The notes beneath the pieces were generated by a model. It searched no databases and had not been told where the DNA came from. It saw nothing but the letters and a program-made list of their open reading frames with translations. 64,000 nt of DNA from Parapristionchus giblindavisi (Eukaryota > Nematoda > Chromadorea > Rhabditida > Diplogasteridae): contig CALSFV010000230.1 of NCBI GenBank assembly GCA_943737045.1, forward strand, positions 186,001 to 250,000. The letters run 5' to 3'. This document shows positions 37,001 through 48,900 of the stretch, piece after piece (the first letter of the stretch is position 1; every line of letters starts with the position of its first letter). The position numbers and the translations under genes are program-made.

Positions 37001-37492
37001 GGCGTATGTTCTCATTTACTTGTTCTTTCTAATGTTGTCGTTTTATTTTGATTTATGGTGAACAAAGAAATAAATAAACGTTGGAATAATAGATAAACAA
37101 TAAAGGTCATCGAAGACCATATGCAAAATATTGATTTAAAAAAATCAATATTCCTTTCAGAGAGGCTCGTGCACCATGTGCAAATTTCTCTCTCGTGATA
37201 TCGATGATTATTATCGACACATACTCTCATTTGGACATTACCAAAATATGCTGCGTTCGGTAGGATTTATTTTATTTACGCACAATTATGGTCTTTTGTC
37301 ATTGATTTTGTCAATTACTGTGACTGTCAATACAATGACAATTTGACTGTCAATACAATGACAATTTGCCTGTCAATACAATGACAATTTGACTGATCAT
37401 TGTTTCAGACTATGACGTCAGGAGTAAATGTGCAATATCTTATCACTACTCTCATTGGGTCACATTACGCGGAGAAATATCTGATGGAATGA
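28046..37492 (+). CDS. P1: GYF-domain / two-zinc-finger protein with a 6.4 kb transposon-filled intron
   Basis: Exons: 28046-28092, 28185-28288, 28449-28531, 28577-28666, 29077-29127, 29232-29313, 29367-29467, 35912-35995, 36054-36124, 36570-36703, 36918-37003, 37161-37259, 37409-37492; about 371 aa, all phases consistent. The start is MADPPIYFRDKKDELK, then GPFNEKQMQEWYRKGWF. Finger 1 (CMQC, 13 residues, H-x5-H) begins right after the giant intron 29468-35911. Finger 2 is CTMC, 12 residues, H-x5-H (FLSRDIDDYYRH). The tail is AEKYLME. No lesion in the exons despite three nested transposons in intron 7, which suggests the gene still matters. Closest relative: P2. Exon 8 is assigned by homology to P2, since no other exon lies in between. 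Confidence 0.75.
30300..30640. repeat. Tandem duplication of about 140 bp in the P1 intron
   Basis: The block beginning AAAACAAGAACTGCACTCGA occurs at about 30340 and 30480, with a third degenerate copy near 30625. An inverted pair around GAGAATGTTG (30690-30700 and 30815-30825) follows. Confidence 0.6.
31981..34733. mobile_element. hAT-like element with exact 8-bp target duplication
   Basis: Flanked by GTGCCTAC at 31973-31980 and 34734-34741. The ends are TACGGTGGCGAGAACCAGTC and the complement of TAGGGTGGCGAGAACCAGTC. Eight-base duplications are the hallmark of hAT transposons. The body is mostly a second insertion (32215-34250). No transposase seen. Confidence 0.8.
32215..34250. mobile_element. 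Fold-back element with 9-bp target duplication and internal repeat arrays
   Basis: Flanked by CTATTCTAC at 32206-32214 and 34251-34259. The ends start GGGGGGTGACATTTCAGC. The left half holds about seven direct units (32385-33190) of the GGTTCGGTGGGTCAGATCAA type, and the right half holds the mirror set (33200-34080). Nine-base duplications suggest a Mutator-like (MULE) origin, but no transposase is present. Confidence 0.75.
36167..36423. mobile_element. MITE with GTGTTACATTTGCC ends in a P1 intron
   Basis: The left end GTGTTACATTTGCC and the right end GCAAATGTAACAC are inverted. It lies between exons 36054-36124 and 36570-36703. Same family as 25092-25349. Confidence 0.65.
37331..37400 (+). 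repeat. Tandem repeat TGTCAATACAATGACAATTTG
   Basis: Three near-identical units of about 24-28 bases lie in the last intron of P1. A small microsatellite-like expansion. Confidence 0.75.
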
Positions 37493-38029
37493 ACATGAAT
37501 CGATTGATTTCGAATCGATCAATGGCTTTATCTTCTTCATTTGTCACTCCTGCTTTCCTTCAAATACTATCGATTTTTCGATAGTCGATATCCCTCATCG
37601 ATTGTTTCATTATGATGTTTTGAATCATAGATGTATATAATAAAATGAATTTCTGTAAAAAGTGAAAATATACTATATTATGGTTCTGAGTTAACGAATA
37701 CATATTTTTCAATCAATCAATAAATCATCTAATCAATCACTCATTCACTAGTCCATCAATCAATAAATCGATCAATGAAGCAATATAATTACCGATAAAC
37801 AGAACTTCACTCATTCAGCATCGCACATGAGCAATTAATTATCTCTTTTATCATTCAAAACAACAATAATAGTAAAACAATAACTGTGCATACTACAATG
37901 AAACAGATGTAAGAGAAAAATCAATATTCAGTTAAAGAATACAAAAATAGAGTGAAACATTCATTGTGGCATTATTTTGAAACTTTTCAACAGATTATAA
38001 CAAGATCGTAACAAAATATCGATCGATAT
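37493..38029. other. Tail-to-tail spacer between P1 and M4
   Basis: AT-rich with AATCAATCAATAAAT runs and an AATAAA-like end. No gene or transposon end recognised. Confidence 0.45.
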
Positions 38030-38190
38030 TCATTCCACGAAATACTTCTCAGCAAATCGAAAACCGATTAAATAAATAATAACCTCTTCAAAAGACATCT
38101 CCTACAAAATTCACAACTCACATTTTTTTTTAAATGTGATGCAATCCTATACTTGTACATTTTCATATATTCATTTAAGAAAATATAAAA

Positions 38191-39614
38191 CACTATCTGA
38201 GAGAATTCAACAACTCGGATATTTTTTGGTATCGATGAAAAATAGATTTTTCTGTTTTATGTATGATAATTACAGGCTCAATGAGTGAAGTTCACTGGCA
38301 CTTGGAAATTCCTTCCAATTGAAAATTCGCTTCAGGAGGTGACCACACAACGATTTGGCGCCTTTTCCTAAAAAGTTTATTTTGAATCCAATCGATGCGG
38401 GAGTGGACGCAATCGACTCCTTACAACTCCTTGTTAGCTAATTCTAAGAAACTATTATCAAGGGGAGTTTTCCGATCAACGGTCAACGAAGGCTGGAATT
38501 TTGAATTTTCGAAAAAAATTTCACATTTAATTAATTTTCACTATTTTGCTACAACAACCCTACGTTTTTTTATTTGCTTAATCGCTTCTAAATATCATAA
38601 CACAGCTTCAGTTTAAAAATCATAATTTTTTAAAAATACGATTACGGTGAATAAATCATTTTTATAATGAAGTCGTGAATTATGGTGTGGCACCTACAGT
38701 ATCCCGAATCGATCAATTTAGAAATCTGGTAGTTTTAAACATATTTTACCGCTGTTTCTGACATGACTAAGGTATACGACTACTCCTCGTCTTCGGAGTG
38801 CACCCGTGCCCAGGTGCTGATGTCGATGAAAATTGACAATTTTCGTAAATTGATCACTATTTCGTTGTTTGTGATCCAATATCGATAAAAATTGGATCAC
38901 TATACCATATTATCATCTATGCAAAATTACTAAAAAATAATGAGAATCGGTTGACTGCGAAGAAAGTTATTGTAGAAAAACCAAAATATTGTAGAATATT
39001 TGCCAGCACTGTACCGTGCAGGTGCACTCCGAAGACGAGGAGTAGTCGTATACCTTAGTCATGTCAGGAACAGCGGTAAAATATGTTTAAAACTACCAGA
39101 TTTCTAAATTGATAGATTCGGGATACTGTAGGTGCCACACCATAATTCACGACTTCATTATAAAAATGATTTATTCACCGTAATCGTATTTTTAAAAAAA
39201 TATGATTTTTAAACTGAAGCTGTGTTATGATATTTAGATGCGATTAAGCAAATAAAAAAACGTAGGGTTGTTGTAGCAAAATAGTGAAAATTAATTAAAT
39301 GTGAAATTTTTTTCGAAAATTCAAAATTCCAGCCTTCGTTGACCGTTGATCGAAAAACTCCCCTTGACAATAGTTTCTTAGAATTAGCTAAGGAGTCGAT
39401 TGCGTCCACTCCCGCATCGATTGGATTCAAAATAAACCTTTTAGGAAAAGGCGCCAAATCGTTGTGTGGTCACCTCCTGAAGCGAATTTTCAATTGGAAG
39501 GAATTTCCAAGTGCCAGTGAACTTCACTCATTGAGCCTGTAATTATCATACATAAAACAGAAAAATCCATTTTTCGTCGATACCGCACCTATGTCGATTT
39601 TCTAAGATAGCGTG
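38191..39614. mobile_element. Long fold-back transposon 4 (same family as 8327-9716)
   Basis: About 1.4 kb palindrome with CACTATCTGAGAGA at the left and the complement TCTAAGATAGCGTG at the right. It shares outer blocks with the 8327-9716 copy. The centre is near 38910, with a different inner part (GTGCACTCCGAAGACGAGGA inverted at about 38790 and 39030). It lies in the last intron of M4. Confidence 0.75.
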
Positions 39615-41318
39615 TTATATGTACTCGAGCTACACAGTAGAGCGCCCTAATGCGGCATAAAAGTGGCGTGGGTATATACCGCATTCATTAAAATATTTTA
39701 AAATGTCGTTTTCGACCCATACCGTGTCGATCAAACCGACTTCGAGGGTGAAGAGTGGTACCTGCCGCTGGGTATTTTTTACCGTCGGCATAACATCATA
39801 TCCCATTCTTCAATCTCGAAGGCGGCATGACTGCTTTAACAGAATTACTCTAAAATTATGCAAATTCACAGCCAAACCACCGATGTTGTTACCTATTAGG
39901 TTACGTGATGATGTTGTTACTACTACCTAGCAATACCAGTGAAATCGAAGATCAAAGATCAAAAATGTTTAATTTAAACGCATAGAAATATACCTTAACG
40001 TAAACCGCTTTGTAATGCCGATATGATAATATGTGTCGATAATAATCATCGATGTTACGAGAGAGAAATTGGCAAGGGATGCAACAGCCTCTCTGGAAAG
40101 AATTCGAGAAACGTCATCAATCAATATTTTACAAAACATCTTTGGTATCGCATATTATCTTTTGAAAAAAATAGAACATACCCCATTGCCGATAAGATAT
40201 TGATGAATATCACGAACTATTTCATAGCCAAGTTCACCTTTCATTTTTGCAATGATAGATCAACCTGAACAGTTGGAGAGCATACGTCGAATATCCCCGT
40301 TACAATTTTCAAAAATGTGGTCAGGTTTTTCATTTTTAGGGAATTTGGTTTGTAACGTACTTTTAGACTTATGTTGGAGAGTTGGATATAGAATTCATGT
40401 ACCTTGAAAAAGTTCATCAATTTTTGGCGTAATTCGGTCGATAAGAGTATTTTCAGAATCGATATCACGTTTTGAGAAGTCATCGCTAAATCTTGTATAT
40501 CCTTCAGCCAAATGTTCTTCTTCTCTGCGTAGCCAACTAAAGATATAATTACATCTTCGTAATAATCAGGAAAATCTGCCATTGAAAATATCTTTTAAAA
40601 ACACACCTTCGGATATCATCCTTGAAGGCATTCTTATAAATGGAGGTCGAGTTAATCACTCCTATTTCTTCATCCTCCACCTTAAACATTGAACGATTTA
40701 TACTTTCAAAAATCATTATCATACCGTATGTTGCGTTTCAATCATGTGAAGAATATACTGGTATGGTACAGCGAAGGTTGATCCACATATCAAACACTCG
40801 AAACCCTAATAATCAGACCAAGATAGATGTGAAATGATCGATAACGTTAGTAGTAAAACTCGATAAGATAAATATGAGGCAACAAAAGTTTTTTTTTAAA
40901 TTAACCTCAATATTCCGGTAATCTCAAGATCAGCTCAAACAACTAGATATACAAATATCTCACCAATTGTCTATGGACAAGTTCCCAATTCTTCTCAATA
41001 CTTAGATCTATTCTATATGAATATTCCGGATTAATCGACTTCAACGTACACATATTCAAGTGTGCTAAGTCAAGCAAAAATTAATGGAACGTTTTTTTTA
41101 AATATAAAAGTACCTCTTTCGATCTCTGAAATGCATGGAGCACTGCTATTAGCAACAGTATAATCGACGTTTGCAATCATACGGTATAATCGATCAATCT
41201 CATCCTACAAAATGGCATGATTACTTGTGAAACAGCTGCCTGTTTGTGTCATTTTTGAGAAGCATCAGAAAATATAAGACGGTTTCTTCATAGGTCGAAT
41301 AGCTAGGTTATCGGATTT

Positions 41319-41500
41319 TAAAATGCGGTCAGGTTTTTCAATTTCAGGCAAATTTGGCTCAAATGCGGTCAGGTTTTTCGATTTTTGTGAAATTTTGGCT
41401 CATAATGCGGTCAGGTTTTTCGATTTTGGGGAAATTTAGGATCAAAATGCGGTCAGGCTTGGTACTTTGTAACATACTTTTCGACCTATGGGTTTCTTTT
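41319..41500 (-). repeat. Tandem repeat of ATGCGGTCAGGTTTTTC
   Basis: About four imperfect units of about 44 bases. Single copies of the same sequence occur at 40310-40360 (same orientation) and 36505-36560 (opposite strand), and a CTGACCAGTTT variant occurs at 29593-29635 and 35365-35410. The repeat lies in an M4 intron. Confidence 0.65.
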
Positions 41501-41689
41501 TTTTTAAATTCAAAATTTAATATCAAATAGACGTTTGGTGACGGCTTCGTACTTTGATTCGTGCATTCTTCGTCACATGATTGAATCTGAATGTATAATT
41601 GATTATTCTAAAAAGAGGAATAATTTATTGATTATTTCTTAGCAATTGTTAGCAATTGAATAATGTTAAATAGTTAACCTTTAGTGCAC

Positions 41690-41855
41690 CCACAGAAAAA
41701 ACCCTTGTCTATAAGGGAATTATTCCCTAGAAAAGTCTCTCTACGGAATTCTTCCCTTATAGATAAGGGAATTCGTCCCCTATGAGGGAATAATTCCCTT
41801 ACCCATGAGGGAAGAATTCCGTAGAGAGACGTTACTAGGGAATTTTTTCTCTGTG
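41690..41855. mobile_element. Hairpin MITE in M4 exon 4, 5-bp target duplication
   Basis: Flanked by TGCAC at 41685-41689 and 41856-41860. The ends are CCACAGAAAAAA and the complement of CACAGAGAAAAAA. The interior is CCCTTATA/TAAGGGAA palindromes like those near 12930-13335. Confidence 0.7.
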
Positions 41856-42733
41856 TGCACTTTCAACGACATCAATTCTTTCACTTATTTTATTAGAATA
41901 TATTAGCTGATTTCTCAAAAAAAAAGTTCTGAAAAGAATTGCAATGATTCAATTGAGAAAAAAAAACAAATTAGAAACCATTTGTATATTCTTCAATATA
42001 TTATTATATATCTCCCTATCTTGTATGAAAGGACATTCAATTCCATTAGCATTACGAAGAGACTCTATAAAAAATATCACATTGTATTATAAATAAATAA
42101 TCTTATTCCATAATCGATACAATCAATTTGTTAATAAATAGATCAATAAATCAATCAACCAATCAACAAATTACTCATTCGATCAGTCAATCAATAAATC
42201 TATCGATCGATTAATCAACAAAAATAAAACTAACCAAGTGATTGAAATGTTCCACTATCTCCAATTCTAATTTCAAGTGAAGAATCAAACCATCCTTTTC
42301 TATACCATTCTTGCATTTGTTTCTCAATGAATGGGCCTCTGTAATCAGACAATTTAATCGATAATCCATTAAAATAGGTATTATCTCACACTCACTTCAG
42401 AATATTCTTCTTATCGAGAAAGAAAAATTCATTATTCGACATTTCTGAAAAGTATTTTTAAATAAGTCATTTTCGTTAAAGCTCAAAGGAACAGAACCAA
42501 AAATACTAATTATCACCTCTATAATATTCAGCCACCTAATTATCGATTTATTTTCGGCAAAGAGATATAAAACTGCCGAGAAACAGAACTTCATTAGTTT
42601 GGAGACATACAAAGAAAAGAAATCTTTTATCATTCAAGATAACAAAACAAAACAATAACAGTTAGTATTGCATAAAACAGATGGGTGTGAAGAATAAAAC
42701 AGATATAAGAAAACCCCATCAATCGATCGATAT

Positions 42734-44996
42734 TCATTCCATGAAATACTTCTCTCCGTAACGTAATCCAATCATAATTATAATAAGCGTTTCGGCAGTT
42801 AAGACGTACTTCAAATAAATTGATGAAATCAAAGATTAAAAGTTTTGCATTTACATTAAGATAAATTTGTTTCCAATGTCGATACGATAACACGTGTCGA
42901 TAATAATCATCGATGTCACGAGAAAGAAATCCGCAAGACGTACATGAGCCTCTCTGGAAAGAATTTGAATAACGTATTCAATTAATATTTTGGAAAAAAT
43001 ATTCGTAAGTTTCCGTTGCATATCATTTTTATTTAAAAAAAAATATTGGAACATACGCCATTGGCGATAAGATATTGATGAACATCACGCAATGCATCAT
43101 TGCCAGGTACTCCTTTCAATTTTGCATAGAAAGTCAATTGATCTGAACAATTGGATATTGATTAATTTATCATTTCATATCTCTTATCATTGATATTTGC
43201 AATGGATCACAAACAAACTGAAAGGGCATAAACCTTTAGTCTCTTCACATAATGTCGTTGTAAATTAATAACCTTTTGCAAAATCATCAAATTTTGGCTT
43301 TAGTCGATAGATAAGAGCAAATTCAGAAATGCGCGCACTGTCAGTCATTTCAGTGTTATATCTTTGATTTCCTTCAATGAATTGTTCCTCTTCTCTTCGA
43401 ACCCAACTGAAATTGTTTTAAAGACTTCGGAAAATCAGGGAAAAAACTTTCTGATGTCGTCTTTGAATGCACTCTTAAAAATCTCCGTAATATTGATGCA
43501 ATTGGAATGACTATCGGACATCTTAAGCATGAAATTATCGGAATTCCGTGTACAACGGTATAATCGTACCAAGTGGGGTGTATCAATCGAATGGAGAATA
43601 ATTTGATATGGAGCCTCGAACATGTGCTGACACACGGGGCATTGGATACCCTAATAATTAAATTAAGATAAGCAGTAATAGATATAGAAACGAAATGTTG
43701 GCATGAAAAAAACTGTTTCGTTATTTTGATAATTTAAAGCAGTAAAACGTGCGCAATATTCATTTGCTCATATTATTATCGTCATTCTGGTTAAATTATT
43801 CGATAGATAACCTCACCACTTGTTTGCAGATGATGATCCAATTTTCTTCAAAACTTAAATCCGTTCTATAAGGATATTTAGGAAATTTTTTCTTTAAATC
43901 CAATATAGCCAAGAAATCTAGGAATACACAATTTTTTAGACAATTTCAAAGAACAATTATTATCACATAAAATTATGATATTATCAAATAAATGAAAACC
44001 GACGTTTCTGATTTTCTGGAACAGTGCAAGGAAAAGAGCTTAAAGTAACACTGTAAAACACCTTGGCAAGCATACGATACGATCTATCAAATTCCTCCTG
44101 CAAAACAGTTCATTGCATATTTACAATCATCGGTATTCTCATATGTGATACAGAAAAATGTGAAAATGTTTAAATATATAAATATAAAAATGTAAATAAA
44201 ATAATGTAAATATAATAAATGTGTAAATACGACTTATAGTTATTGATCTAGTGTTTTAACAAGAGATAACCTTTGGTGAGAGCTTCTTACATTGATTCTT
44301 GGATTCTTTAGGAACACCCGAAGTGTTAATCTAAACATTTCATTGATTGAAAAAAGAAAAAAATTCATGATAACATTTAGGCATAATAAAATGATCACCT
44401 TTAGATCTTTCATTGTCTTTTCAATGGCTTCTATTCTTTCTCTTACATCATCAGAGTGTATAAACTGATTTTTAAGAGTATGAAAACTCTGAAGAAAAAA
44501 AATTAAATTGAGGAAAAATCAAGAATGAATAACCATTCGTATATTATTCAACTCATTCTCATTCTGATTATCTTGTATGAAAGGACATTCAAATCCATTA
44601 GAATTACGAAGAGATTCTAAAAGAAAAGAATATTGAAAATAATCTCATTCAATGACGTATTCAATTAATCAGTTTTTTTTCAATCAATACATCAATAAAT
44701 AAGTCAATCAATAAATCCATTAGTCATTCACTAATCAATCAATATATAAATCGATCGATGTAGCAATGAAAGACAACTAACCAAGTGATTGAAATGTTCC
44801 ACTATCTCCAATTCTCATTCGAAATGAAGAATCGAACCATCCTTTTCTATACCATTCTTGCATTTGTTTCTCAGTGAATGGACCCCTGAAAGCGCATTGT
44901 TAACTAGATATAACAGTCGATTAGATTGCGTAGTTGATATATCACTCACTTCAGAACATTCCGCTTATCTAGGAAGAAAATTTCTTTCTTCGTCAT
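42734..44996 (-). CDS. M5: GYF-domain / two-zinc-finger protein, intact
   Basis: Exons (minus): 44996-44950, 44885-44782, 44616-44534, 44488-44399, 44330-44271, 44097-44004, 43917-43817, 43650-43570, 43521-43448, 43406-43273, 43142-43057, 42953-42855, 42808-42734; about 375 aa. The start is MTKKEIFFLDKRNVLK, then GPFTEKQMQEWYRKGWF. Helix: DVRERIEAIEKTMKDLK. Finger 1: CPVC, 12 residues, H-x5-H (QIILHSIDTPH). Finger 2: CTSC, 12 residues, H-x5-H (FLSRDIDDYYRHVLSYRH). The tail is EKYFME. The short intron 43569-43522 (48 nt) happens to be open in frame, so retention would add 16 residues. No lesion seen. Shares a divergent spacer with P2. Confidence 0.8.
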
Positions 44997-45921
44997 TTCT
45001 GAAAAGAAGACTGACATAAAAATAATAGAAGAATAAAAGCACAATGAAGCATATGAAAGGATAGAAAAATCAAATGAAACATGAACGGTTCAGGAGCGCA
45101 CATAGTTTCGAACACAAAAAAAACCAGTGGTCATTCAAAATGTGGTAGAACTGTCAAGAAATTACGGTGATCGTCTCTATCTGCACTATAACATGCGATT
45201 GAAATTGAGCGCTATCGGAAGAAGGGACAAACAAGCGGGGAGATCGGCAAAAGTAAAGGAAAAACAAAAAAGACGAGCTCGCGATATTGATTGCAAAAAG
45301 AACATTTTACTTACAGTATAGTCATCTAATTTACGGTTGTGAGATTTACGGTTGTTTCATTTTCAGAAACATTTTTATCAGTTTCAAGTTTCTCCTTATC
45401 TCCTAAGTTTCTAACGCGAATTACTGGAATTATTGAAATAGGTGATAAATATTTGTTTGCTAGTTCGCTTTTTATGAGGAAGATGGTTTTGCGTTGCGCG
45501 AAGTTTTGTCTTTATCACAATCCTCGCGACTGTTCTTTTCTCTTCGCGGCTGGAGGTATCCTTTGAATCTCTCACTGACCTCTCACTCCTCTTTTCTCTG
45601 TCCTTGTGTGTCTCATACCACACAACTGTTCTCATTCCGACCAGATGTTAGCACTGTCAGATTTTTGCTTACGACCATAATTAATTAAGTCGAATAGTAT
45701 AGTCAATATTTCTTACTGAAGTGAATATCGAGTTCTCTACCATCTCTAGACTTTAATGAAAATCATTCAGTATTGTGATGTCAAGCATTGAATCAAACTG
45801 TACACAGTCTATTCAACTTTCGTCTTTATTATCACTTTCCTTAAATCAATTGTTCCTACTTCCGTTTCAGGTTCAATTTTCTCTGAATGTTCTATTTCGA
45901 ATGTTAGATTCATATTTCTAA
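44997..45921. promoter_or_regulatory. Divergent spacer M5/P2 (putative bidirectional promoter)
   Basis: 925 bases between the M5 and P2 start codons, largely alignable to the M3/P1 spacer at 27153-28045. The stretch 45127-45318 is open (SAIGRRDKQAGRSAKVKEKQ) but resembles no protein I know. Shared sequence may reflect recent duplication alone. Confidence 0.45.
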
Positions 45922-48900
45922 ATGGCCGGTCCACCTATCTACTTCCGAGATAAGAAAGATGAATTGAAGTAAGTTGACTTTTTAAATTCGCTATTATCTC
46001 TATTATCAATTTTCTATTATCTTAAACCCATTTCTGTTTTGATTGTTATCTAATTGATATGAAATTACAGAGGTCCATTCACTGAGAAACAATTGCAAGA
46101 ATGGTATAGAAAAGGATGGTTTGATTCTTCATTTCAAATTAGAATTGGAGATAGTGGAACATTCCAATCACTTGGTGAGTATTACTTTGTTTGATAGTTT
46201 GTATCTATGTTTGGTTTATATTTTCATAGATAAATACATAGATGATGATTAAAAAGTATTTACAACGTTCTTTTTCATCTAGAATCTCTTCGTAATGCTA
46301 ATGGGGTTGAATGTCCCTTTACACAGGATAATGTAAATGATAATGAGTTGAAGAATATACGAATGGTTGTTCTTCTGTAGTTTTGTTCTCAATTAAATTA
46401 TTAATGTCAGAACTTGGCTGCCCTAAAAGATCGACTATTATCCTCTGATAAAATAAGAGAAAGAATTGAAGCCATTGAAATGTCGTTGAAAAATGTAAAG
46501 GTGTGTTATTCACTCATAACAGTCAAATGGAACTTGCAACGGACTTTCTGTCTACTACAAATGGCTTATCACCTATCATTTTCATAGTTACAATTAGTTT
46601 AGGAGCAGTCGTGCGTTGAGATTAGTTCTTCGTACATTGTTAAACAATCCAAGAATCAAAGTGCAAAACCCTCACTGCAGGTTCGTTGTCTGTCTATTGC
46701 ATACTGTATATATGAATCAATATTTCTTTAAACAATCAATAATGTTGTAGGAGGGGTTAGAGAGTTTGTGCCGTAGGTTGGCATCTGTAATGTGTACGAT
46801 AATTGTCAAGCGTTGTAAGCCTGATGCTTCGGAAATATATAAAGGTTAGAAAATCTAATTTTACACATATCTCTTCGAGTATTCCGACATTAATTTTTTA
46901 ATTAAAAAAAAAATGTATTTCTCTTCAACTTTAGATGCCTTGTGTGCTCTGTTTCTGACGAGGAAATATATTCATTATGAGTATAGAGAGGATTTAAGTG
47001 CGGAAGAAAACTACGCCATTGTATACGGAAACGAGGTTATATCTTTATTGTTTCTACTTTTTTTCTCGGCTTGTAAGTAGAAATAGAGGTCTCGTTCACA
47101 ATGGACATTTATTGGTAGTATTCAAAATAAGCAAAATGGATTATCCGCGACCATGCTTGTATTCTGAGGTTCCATGCAAGATCACGGAAAATTCGTGAAT
47201 GATCACGGAATATCGGATTACGCATGATTTTACGACGTATGTATATATGCCCAACTATTTATTTGCCCATCATGCAGTTTGCCCGACTCCCTGGCGAGAC
47301 ACCAAATGCCCAACATGCGCTTTGCCCAACTCGCGGTTTGCCCAACTCTCGGGTTGCCCAACTTTCAATTTACCCAGCTCGCCTTTTGCCCAACTCGCGC
47401 ATTGCCCAACAAGCAGGATAGAATTTTTCGGAAAAAATATTTTCTGAAAATCAGAATTTTCAGATAAAATTTTCGGACAATAAACAAGTTGTTATTGTTC
47501 TGAAAATGCTCCAGGCGATATTTGGAACAAGTTTATTTTGAAACAAAAAATATAAACTTGAAATGTGATAGTTCATGAGAGATTTCATAGCAGATGACAT
47601 ATAAATAAAGGTACGGCGTGATTAAATGAACAAAATATTTTTGAATTGACAATGACCAGGTGGTGGGTTGAATGTCTATTGAAGTTTACATTGAAATCTT
47701 AAATAGTGGACCCGTTTTAAAATCGAGTAGCTTTTAAACAAAATAAATAACGAATATGGAATATTTTTGTAATATTTTTCCTAAACCATGGTATTTGAAC
47801 ATGGTAGATTTTAGAAATTACCATCGATGACCTTCTGCCATCTACATGGCAGTTTATGGATCCCTTCGTGATAGAAGGCTAATTATTTCAATAGTTTCCG
47901 AGTACGGTCTGGACAGTGGTTCGGTCTTTGCAGCCCTGTTTTTTCAAGATGTTTCACCAAATTTTGAAATCCAATTTTCTGGCACACCAGCATTTTTGGA
48001 TTTCGAAAAAGATCTAAAAATAGTTCAGCTATACCTATGCAAAATTTCACCCAGTTCGCAAACTTGTTGCCAACATCGCCTGGAGCATATTCAACTTTTT
48101 ATTTAATTTCAGAGTTCCGAAGTTTGTATCATTTTTTTTCAGAAAATTTTTTTCTGAACCTTGATCTGCGTGTTGGGCGAGCTGGGCAAATTGCTAGTTG
48201 GGCAAAGCGTGAGTTGGGCATTTGGTGGCACGTCGCTTAATATGGGCAAACCGCGAGTTGGGCAAACCGCGTGTTGGGCAAAATGCATGTTGGGCGTTAA
48301 GTGACACACCGATTTTACTTGTATACGTGATCATGCATGAATTCAAACACTTGAGAGAGCAATTGAATCTGTAGGGTATCGACTGTTTGACATGCAAAGC
48401 AACTTATTTCTTGACCCCACACCAGTTCATTCTTCATATGCTTGATACTCAACATACGGTATGTCACACTAATACCCCGTGGGAATAAACAACTCGCCCT
48501 ATTTACAGTGGGACAATGTTATCGATCTAACGGCGATTTATAAGGACACATTCGGAGACGAGATGCAAAAGTAAGCGGGTTCTGGAAATTTCTCCCCACA
48601 GTGTTCCCGGCTTTACTTACTTTCCCGCGGGGCACTCTGTTACACACTCGGCATTGCACCCTGTCTATCCAAGCCACCCCAACGAAGATAAGCTGCCACG
48701 CGGGGAACACTGTAGCTGACCCTGCGGGGTTATCTGCCGGGTACATTTCCGGGAGAAATTCCAGGGGAGATGTTTATGTATATCTAGAGTTTTTGCCTTG
48801 CACAAACATATTTTGTCACTTCATCCATATTTCTAGGTGGCTCAAAAGGGAAACAGAGCATAGAATGGAAGGAAATAAAAGATTTCAATCGGAATTTCGT

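Larger units (their letters stand above)
38030..42442 (-). pseudogene. M4: GYF / two-zinc-finger gene with several disabling lesions
   Basis: Exons (minus): 42442-42396, 42338-42235, 42064-41979, 41928-41679 (broken), 41586-41533, 41204-41114, 41064-40964, 40805-40725, 40680-40607, 40536-40403, 40264-40182, 40092-39994, 38101-38030. GYF: GPFIEKQMQEWYRKGWF. Finger 1: CLIC, 12 residues, H-x5-H. Finger 2: CIPC, 12 residues, H-x5-H. Lesions: exon 4 has a poly-T stretch 2 nt shorter than the M2 equivalent, shifting the frame, and also contains a MITE (41690-41855). Exon 11 begins with an in-frame TGA. The last intron holds a 1.4 kb fold-back. Sister of M2. Confidence 0.75.

Noticed and set aside
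48194..48397. Frame with NAQHAFCPTRGLPNSRFAH-type repeats
   Set aside because: It is a translation of the GCCCAACT minisatellite in a P2 intron.
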